DNA of 64,000 bases from Helianthus annuus (Eukaryota > Streptophyta > Magnoliopsida > Asterales > Asteraceae), in contig NC_035438.2 of NCBI RefSeq assembly GCF_002127325.2, forward strand, positions 146,144,708 to 146,208,707, given 5' to 3'. Positions 56,543 to 64,000 of this stretch are shown in pieces. The stretch's first letter is position 1, and every line of letters begins with the position of its first letter. The notes beneath the pieces are model-generated. The model saw only the letters and a program-made list of their open reading frames with translations, was not told the origin of the DNA and did no database searches. Both the position numbers and the translations under genes were made by a program.

Positions 56543-57548
56543 TGTAACATCCGTCAAAATTGATTTCCAAAATCCGACCCGTTTTGAATTTTGGATCCTA
56601 ATCCTTGAAATTCGAAAATTTTGTTCGCGAAATATATAATCGTTGAAAGATTCTCATCCTTAATATAATTCGGTTATAAATACAATTATTTATTTTTTAT
56701 TTATTTTTTAATTAATTAAATTAATTAATAATACAATTAAAAGTTTTATTCTTTTTTTGACTTTTATAAAAATAATCTATAACAGTCTCGTTAGGTTTGA
56801 AGTTAGTTCAAAGGTTTGTATAACTTAACCAAGTCTAACCTAGTTAGTAATTCATAGTAACACAAACTAACCAAGTTAATAGATTTATTATGTAAACTAC
56901 ACTAAGGAGGAGGGGGTCACGATGAAAGTTTGAAAATTTTGTCTAACTTTGCAGACATATCATCTCTTCTTCTGTATTTTTGTAACCGATCGAACTTTTA
57001 CTTTAAATGTTTTATAATCATTACGGAGGTTAAAAATGATTTAAAAACATTTTAATGTTTAAAGATGACAGCTTTCAATTCCATTTTTATAACTGTTGCT
57101 GGCCTTCCGGGATTATAATCATTCCGTGTTACCGTTACAAATCAATCACAATAAATTTCCAAATTTACGAAACGCGTTTTCGAACTCTATAAAACCAAAG
57201 CTCCTTCACTGTTCGTAGCACCCTCTGAACCACCTTCATGCTCGCCGGAGAAAGAAGTCGCTGCCGGAGTTACAGCGGAGAAATGGAGTCGCCGGAACGT
57301 CTCGAGTTCGTCAATTTGTTTCGGTATAACTTATCTTTTTTTGATTCAAATTATATTCTTTTTTTATCTTTCTCTTTCTTATAAAATTTCATATAATGAA
57401 CTACTATAATGTATTGGATTCAGACAAACAACTGAATTATGCGTTCATGTCAAACTGTTACGTATGCTTCTTTTTAAAAATGGAGGAGATAACTGAAACC
57501 AACATTAAAACGAATTAAAAACAGAACTCCCTTAAAAACTATGAAGTG

Positions 57549-57600
57549 TACCAGTGGATGATTGGTGTTAACCCCAACCGGAGGTCGCAGGTTCGAGTCC
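57549..57600 (+). repeat. tRNA-derived SINE head
   Basis: An A-box-like TACCAGTGGATG and a perfect B box GGTTCGAGTCC (57590-57600) are about 40 bp apart, as in Pol III promoters of tRNA-derived SINEs. It does not fold as a complete tRNA. The 3' part may be truncated or separated by the next insertion. Confidence 0.5.
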
Positions 57601-57637
57601 TGGCCCCGGGTTTTTCGTTAATTCATTTTTTTTAGAG

Positions 57638-58773
57638 AAAAATGCCCGGATAGTCCCTATGTTTTCGCGTTTTTCACCTATAGTCCTCAACTTTCTAAAA
57701 TTACCTGAATAGTCCCCAACTTTTTATTTTTTGTTCCCGGATAGTCCCTGGGTCTAACTTCAGTTTATTTTCTCTGTTAAGTGGGTGTGAAATGACAAAA
57801 ATGCCCTTTCCGTTAAAAGGCCAAACCACAGGGACTATCCGAGCATCTTCTTCATTTTTAAAGAAAAACCCCACCACCACACTTCATCTTCAACCTCCAC
57901 CCACCATCACCCTCCTCCACCCTCCACCATCACCTTCTTCTCTACAATTTTCTTTTAAGAAACCCTAAAACACCCAAGTCACCTCACACCCCCTTATCAT
58001 CTCTGTCTCTCTGATGATTACCATGCACTGATGTTATCACAGTGCACTGATATTATCACAGTCAATAAATCCAACAGGAAAACGAACATCAAGTTCTGCG
58101 GTGAGTACATTATATTAAGAATATATTACGTATTTAACTAGCGTTTATTAATTAGTAAAGAATTTCTGAACTAAACTTAAAAATTACCGCCAAGTTCTCC
58201 TCCTTTGTTTACAAAAGTGTGAGTATGATCCTTGACTAGAAGGTTCTTCTCAGCACCAACCTAGGTTACAAACAATCCCCACGAAACTTATGAAAGATAT
58301 ATCAACTGTGAATTTGTTATATTTGTTTTAGAATCTGCAAAGGGGTTTCACCTTTTTCAGAAGACGGAAAAGATTATTGTAACAACCAAAGAAAACATTG
58401 CTGTGAACAGTCGTCAGTCGTCGTCAGAATCCCACCGGCGACGTCGTCAACCATCATGATGTCATTTGAGAAGAAGGTGATGGTGGAGGGTGGAGGAGGG
58501 TGATGGTGGGTGGAGGTTGAAGATGAAATGTGGTGGTGGGGTTTTTCTCTAAAAATAAAGAAGATGCCCGGATAGTCCCTGTGGTTTGGCCTTTTAAAGG
58601 AAAGGGTATTTTTGTCATTTCACACTCACTTAACAGAGAAAACAAACTGAAGTTAGACCCAGGGACTATCCGGGAACAAAAAATGAAAAGTTGGGGACTA
58701 TTCAGGTAATTTTAGAAAGTTGGGGACTATAGGTGAAAAAATGCGAAACCACAGGGACTATCGTGGCATTTTT
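57638..58773. mobile_element. MULE-like/foldback element with about 300-bp terminal inverted repeats
   Basis: The left arm (57638 to about 57950) and right arm (about 58465-58773) are reverse complements over some 300 bp with small differences. Ends read AAAAATGCCCGGATAGTCCC and, on the opposite strand, AAAAATGCCACGATAGTCCC. The unique centre (about 57950-58465) has no convincing ORF. Long TIRs fit a non-autonomous Mutator-like element. T-rich flanks prevent reading the TSD. Confidence 0.75.
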
Positions 58774-59926
58774 TTTTATAAAATTAGTTATTATAGAAAA
58801 TCATTTAATTTAATTAAATTCAAAAGATTTAGAAATAAACACAATTTCAGTATTTTGATTATATTCTTTTACTTAATTCTTTTACCTTCTATAATAAAAA
58901 CCTTAAACTATCCTCATTTTGTTTCCTTTATTTTAGTGAATAATAACCATAAATCCTTTTTAATGGATTTCATTTCTTTTATAAATTAAAGGGCAAATTA
59001 ACTAAGTTATATATAAATATTAAAGATGTTAGTTTAGAAGCCTAATTAATATTTGGAGTAATATCTAACCTATAAATATTAATTAGATCGTTATTGTGTT
59101 ATTCCATATCTAGGGTAATCCTATTCGTCCTTTTTGGAGTTCTCAATCTTTACTCGTGCGTTATTACAAGAAAACGAAACGCAATCAATGTGAGTATACA
59201 TGATCCCATTTTTATCTTAAATACTTTTGGGTGCAACTTGTATTCATATTCAAATTCACAAACACGTTAAACTTTATTTATGCACACTCTATCCAAATTA
59301 CACATGAAATGTTTGATGCTTGTTATACATGTGATGCTAATGTAAACACTTCATGACTATATGCTCATTAACTTGTTCGCAAACCTACCTTAACAATTAT
59401 GGTACTATGCATATGCTATAGGTTGTAACGCCCCGCCCGCTATTCTTTTGGGTATTGTTAAGTTGAACATATTAACCTCCCGCTAAACTTTTTGGATAGG
59501 CAACATTAATTGCGTTGTATTCTTGGGTTTGAGTATATAGAGTAACATCGTTTCGGCATAACTGTTAACTTGTATCATGTTATTCATGTTGGATATGAGC
59601 ACATTTAAACATTTTATTCTACTATGCTATGTATCAAACTTGTATACTCGCCAACATTTTTGTTGATGTTATTTTAATACATGTTGCAGGTTGATAGACG
59701 AAGTGATCAAGAAAACAAGCTAGGATGAACTTAGAAACTCATCTTAGAAATAAACAAAGCTTTGATTATGTTGAAACAATTTTGATTATGTTTGAACCTT
59801 GTATGACATTTTAGAATCTTTATGAAATTTGATTTAAATTATGTTGTCACAATAGTGTTATGATGCTTTTAAGCGATTTGTTCGTCTCATCCCGATGTTT
59901 CCGCCATCGGTTAGGGTGTGACATAT

Positions 59927-59939
59927 TGGTATCAGAGCC
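59927..59939 (+). other. Primer-binding site of element E
   Basis: TGGTATCAGAGCC three bases after the 5' LTR. A second copy lies at 60011-60023 because the first 84 bp of the internal region are duplicated in tandem. Confidence 0.85.
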
Positions 59940-61511
59940 ATAACTATAGGGAATTAGGAAAATTGTTATACTTTTCCCTAGTCTATAGTAGGAATACTCT
60001 GATACCAGATTGGTATCAGAGCCATAACTATAGGGAATTAGGAAAAGTAGGAATGCTTTTACCTAGCCTATAGTTTAGGAGCTTTATCCTTATGTGCTGT
60101 TTAAAACAACTTCCCTTCTATCTTATTTGCTTCCCTCTACTCTCTTTGGTCTTTTAATATACATGCATTTCCTAAGGCTAACACAATACACACTTGGAGG
60201 CTTTGAAGACACTCTCATAACACAATCGAAACGATTCATCCAAAATAGGGGTGACTCCCACATTTGGTGATGACCTTCATTCAGCTAAACTTTAAATTTT
60301 GCACGAAATCTACCCTCAAGTTAGGAGTGATATCCAAATCTTGAAGGAAATTTCCATTTCATATTCTAGTGGACCCTTATCTTTTGATAAGTATCAACCA
60401 CATTAGGGTACGATGTTATCAAGTTAGAGGTGAAACTCGTATCTTGTTAACTAGTCCAACTCTTCGATTTTCAATCTCGCCAAAGTTTCGATTTTCCCAA
60501 TGGATTAAGGACGTGTAGTAACTGGAAGGACAAATATCGTTAGTCGCTTCTCGATGAGAGTATTTGTCTATTAGGCCAAAGCACGTTTCCTTAATTCGAA
60601 AAGGACTTCGATTTACTTTGGAATAGTCTTATGTTACGTTCCGTGACAATCCATGTTTTATGTTTTATCTCTTTTATGCTATCTCTCTTTTATGTTATCT
60701 CAATTTTCATGTGTTTTACATTTGTACGATATATCATTTTAATCTAATACATGCATGCTAGTATGTTATACTGGATTCGTGTTACTGGGTGATTCTTATG
60801 TGATGAACTTGTCCTTTAACCCACGCCTTAACATGTATAGCACTATGCGTAGTGCTATAGGAGTAGTGCACCACCCGTGAACGAGAGGTCATGTTAAGTC
60901 ATTCAATTGCGGTACACGATGGGTTGACCTGTTTATTCACATGCCAGTGATACGTTAATTTGGTTAACTAAGTATGTCATGTGGATTGTTCTACATTTTA
61001 TGCAAATACTCATATTCCAAAAAAAAATGGAAGCTTATCATCAAGATAGGAGTGATTTTCTTATCTTGACGATTAGCTCCGCTCACTTTTCAACTTCACC
61101 AATGAGCTAGAGGTGATTTCCTTACCTCGGAGGTAGTTACCAACTCTTCGCTGTTCTCAATGAAACTTTATATTTGAACGTAACTCTCATTTCAAGCTTG
61201 GAGACACGAATCGCACTATCATCGCAATCTAAAACAAATAATAATCTCTCGTGAACAAACTAAATTTATGATGTTTTCATTATGAATGTTACACTATGTG
61301 AAATTCATGATTATGCTATGTGAAACTAGTTGAACCTTTTATATGCTATGTGAAACTAATTGGACATTTTATATGCTATGTGAAACTATATGCTATGTGA
61401 CGCATTCATGAAAACAATTTCCTTAAACAAAACATTATGATCAAGTCTCATCTATTCTTTCTTTTAAATCTTTAAAAGTCTTACTCTTAGATTTCAAGGA
61501 CGAAATCTCCT
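59940..61511 (+). other. Non-coding internal region of element E
   Basis: No gag or pol ORF on either strand. A degenerate motif of the type TAGGAGTGATNNCNNATCTTG recurs near 60322, 60430, 61048 and 61090, and TATGCTATGTGAAACT is tandemly repeated at about 61311-61400. Confidence 0.65.
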
Positions 61512-61525
61512 AAAGTAGGGGAGAT
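61512..61525 (+). other. Polypurine tract of element E
   Basis: AAAGTAGGGGAGAT precedes the 3' LTR, after AAGGACGAAATCTCC, similar to the gypsy elements A and I. Confidence 0.8.
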
Positions 61526-61895
61526 TGTAACATCCGTCAAAATTGATTTCCAAAATCCGACCCGTTTTGAATTTTGGATCCTAATCCTTGAAATTCGGAA
61601 TTTTTGTTTGCGAAATATATAATCGTTGAAAGATTCTCATCCTTAATATAATTTAGTTATAAATACAGTTATTTATTTGTTTAGTTAATTAAATTAATTA
61701 ATAATACAATTAAAAGTTTTATTCTTTTTTTTGACTTTTATAAAAAATAATCTATATTAGTCTCGTTAGGTTTGAAGTTAGTTCAAAGGTTTGTATAACT
61801 TAACCAAGTCTAACCTAGTTAGTAATTCATAGTAACACAAACTAACCAAGTTAATAGATTTAATACGTAAACTACACTAAGGAGGAGGGGGTCAC
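61526..61895 (+). repeat. 3' LTR of element E, left part
   Basis: 370 bp matching the first part of the 5' LTR, ending in GTCAC (61891-61895), the target of insertion F. Confidence 0.85.
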
Positions 61896-62766
61896 TGTCA
61901 CACCCCAACCAATGGCGGAAACATCGGGATGAGAGGAAGTGTGAAGATTGCTAGAGACATCATAACGCTATTTGTGACAATATTTAATAAACCGATTTCA
62001 TTTCATAATTCAATTGTCAACATTACAAGGAAATCAAATAACATCAAGTTCAAGGGAAATACAATACAACATAATCAAAATTTATACAACGATTAAACCT
62101 AAACGTCCATATGTGTATCTAGGCATCAATGCTACTTCATTTCATAGCTTCATCATCCTCAACCTGCAACATGTTTTAAAATAAAGTTCAATGTAAAAGC
62201 AAAGGCGAGTATCCAATTTTGGTACATACGTATCAAAAGATAAGTTTAAACAATTCCATGTGGCAAGCTCTTGATACGGGATAAACTATAAAATTGGCAT
62301 GTGTCAAACATATCAAACCAATAATGAAACGCAATATGCTCATGACATAACCACAAGTCTACGGGCGGGTCGTTAATCCTATAGCGCTACATATGTCATG
62401 GTTTGGCTCGTACGAAGTTAATGATAAGTCTAACACATAATGTCCTCAACCCAAGTTTAAAGTATCAAGTAATCAAATAAGCATGCGTGTAATAGGAATG
62501 TTTATGTATTATGATAAAGTTTGTGTGTAAGTTTATAAATAACATGTTACACCCCAAAAAGTGGTAAACGAAAAAGGGGTTCAAGTATACTCACAATATT
62601 GCATATGCTTTCCGATTATCCATGGTGACGAAGTTGATGAGGTTAGAAGCATGGAACACCGAGGTCACCCTATATGGGCAAACGAAGGTGCTTGAGTAAA
62701 CGGAATAATGACGGAGGATTTGAATTGGAACTTAAAGTATAACTTGTTGATATAAATGTAAATATA

Positions 62767-62838
<72 letters not shown>
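61896..62838 (-). mobile_element. LTR F of the E family, inverted and interrupted
   Basis: Starts TGTCACACCCCAACC on the plus strand, the reverse complement of an E-like LTR end. ATGGCGGAAACATCGGGATG is shared with the end of the E LTR read in reverse. It runs into a (TA)n microsatellite (62771-62838) where insertion G begins. No genes. Confidence 0.75.
62771..62838. repeat. (TA)n microsatellite
   Basis: TA repeat directly abutting the start of LTR G. Tyr/Ile-repeat ORFs on both strands here are artefacts of the repeat. Confidence 0.92.
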
Positions 62839-62842
<4 letters not shown>

Positions 62843-64000
62843 ACACCCCGACCACGTAAGACAACAAAACGTGGCGGAAACGTCAGGGAGTGTTGTAACA
62901 GAATCATTGTTTCATAACACATGGAAAATTGAAATGTTGTTTTATTGAATAAATGAACTCATTGTTTTAATACAATTAAATAAGTACAACTATTATCTTC
63001 CAAGTTTTAAAGTCGCTAAGGCACGAGTCCATCCTAAGTGTAGCATATATCATCAATCATCACAGAGCAGTACCTGAAACATGTGTAAAAATAGGTACGT
63101 CAGCATAAAAATGCCTGTGAGATACATAGGTTTTATTGATGTAGGATTCATGACTTATAAGTTTAAAGAAAAAGTTTTAATAAAAGTAGTCATGATCCTT
63201 GAAAGAGGTTTTCTTTTATAAATCATACCAAAATTTATAAGAAATTAGATGATACAAAATAATAATACATAGGTAATTAAATAATTAAGTAAAATGAGTT
63301 TGTATAAAATATATTGTTTGATAAACAACATTTTGATAAAAAGATTTATAGTATATATAAAAATATACTTCGGTTCTAAGAAAGTTGAATAAGTTATATA
63401 TTAAAATATATTTTAGTTCCAAAACCATTAACCCAAGTGTACTAAATAACGCCACGTTATGTAATGCGATGAAAACACTTATATATAAGAAATACCACCG
63501 GCATATCTACCATGTTTTCATCACATTACACCCGTCCCGTTATCTAAACACTAACCAAAAACCAGTCATTAAGTAAATAGTATATTAACCATACTTTAGT
63601 TGGTAACATAAATAAGTTTTCAGTAGTATATCAAAAGTATACTTTGGATTTATAAATAACATATTAAACTATGTTTTGGTTTGAAAATAACATATTAAAA
63701 CTATGCTTTAGATTATGAAGATAACATATCAAACTATGTTTTAATGATTAACAAAATATATGTTGGTTTTTGTACAATATCCCATATGAGAGCATATCAA
63801 ACTATACTTTTGGGAGTATAACTTAATATACAAAAATAATGTGATTTAAGAATTCATTCAGACCTAGTGTATCAAAATACACCTTTGAGACTAAGAAATA
63901 CCACAAAGGCAATCCCTATTTGGATGGAGCACAAATTGGTTTCAGACATTCCATGACAACAGGAATGGGGTGTCAAATCCTATAGCGCTATATCATACCA
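62839..64000 (-). mobile_element. LTR G of the I/H/J family, cut by window end
   Basis: Begins TGTCACACCCCGACCACGT, the reverse complement of the LTR ends of A, I and J. It continues with the conserved GGCGGAAACGTC and ACAGAATCATTGTTTCATAA blocks and matches the reverse of the right half of the LTR of I, most closely 43100-44396. Whether it is a solo LTR or a full element cannot be seen. Confidence 0.82.

Larger units (their letters stand above)
56543..59923 (+). repeat. 5' LTR of element E, with internal insertions
   Basis: A 3.4-kb LTR including a SINE-like head and an inverted-repeat element. TATAAAA at 57188-57194 is the likely promoter. The part after 58774 is AT-rich and non-coding and ends with CCGATGTTTCCGCCATCGG near the LTR terminus. 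Confidence 0.8.
56543..61895 (+). mobile_element. Non-coding gypsy-like LTR element E, interrupted
   Basis: The 5' LTR spans 56543-59923 (TGTAACATCCGTC ... GGTTAGGGTGTGACA), PBS follows, a 1.6-kb internal region lacks ORFs, and a PPT leads to a 3' LTR from 61526 that is cut at 61895 by F. The 3' LTR part matches 56543-56915 closely. LTR end and PPT resemble those of the gypsy elements here. Without gag or pol it is a LARD-like or deleted copy. The preceding TAAAA (56538-56542) is the presumed TSD, with its partner outside the window. Confidence 0.82.

Noticed and set aside
57549..57600. tRNA gene
   Set aside because: A and B boxes are present, but an acceptor stem and a complete cloverleaf are not. 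More likely a SINE head.

Overview
This is plant nuclear DNA, with one small host gene at the left edge and the rest a deep nest of transposable elements. Every LTR element whose primer-binding site is visible uses an initiator-methionine-tRNA site (TGGTATCAGAGC). LTRs run to 3.3-3.6 kb, and solo LTRs, MITEs and gag-only elements are frequent, which points to a large-genome flowering plant. I think of Asteraceae from the style of the LTR families, but that is memory-based inference and not shown by the sequence.

Left part (1-6863): an A-tailed retroelement tail, a 105-nt hairpin, and a probable DUF4228/PADRE gene (1411-2025) with its own TATA box. These are followed by small transposons: a SINE with a 10-bp target-site duplication (TSD), a hAT-type MITE with an 8-bp TSD, a PIF/Harbinger-type MITE with a TAA TSD, and two different inverted-repeat elements that both sit in one (TA)n microsatellite.

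Nest (6864-64000): the outermost host is a Ty1/copia pol remnant (here Z; 6864-7132 and 55730-56542). A chromodomain-type Ty3/gypsy element (A; 7133-55729 with its inserts) entered its RNase H region and left a perfect TSD, TCTAC. The 5' LTR of A was then hit by a gag-only copia-like element (B; 7206-13082, TSD ATGTT) and by a tandem LTR-internal-LTR-internal-LTR array of a second gag-only copia-like family (D; 15232-29019, minus strand, TSD CTTGC). The 3' LTR of A was hit by a solo LTR (H; 36020-39330, TSD GTAAC) and a gag-only gypsy element (I; 41011-54119, TSD CTACC), whose own 3' LTR holds solo LTR J (50503-53859). Downstream, Z is interrupted by a non-coding gypsy-like element E (from 56543), E by an inverted E-family LTR F (from 61896), and F by an I-family LTR G (62839 to the window end).

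How the parts relate: A carries a complete gag-pol frame broken by two stop codons. I has a closely related gag and no pol. B and D carry gag but no protease, integrase or reverse transcriptase, and they share their 3' internal region with the copia remnant Z, which suggests parasite/helper relationships. The most unusual structure is a dense array of an 8-bp motif, GRWYCGCT, in the U3 and untranslated leader of both B and D, together with a palindrome directly upstream of the TATA box in both families.
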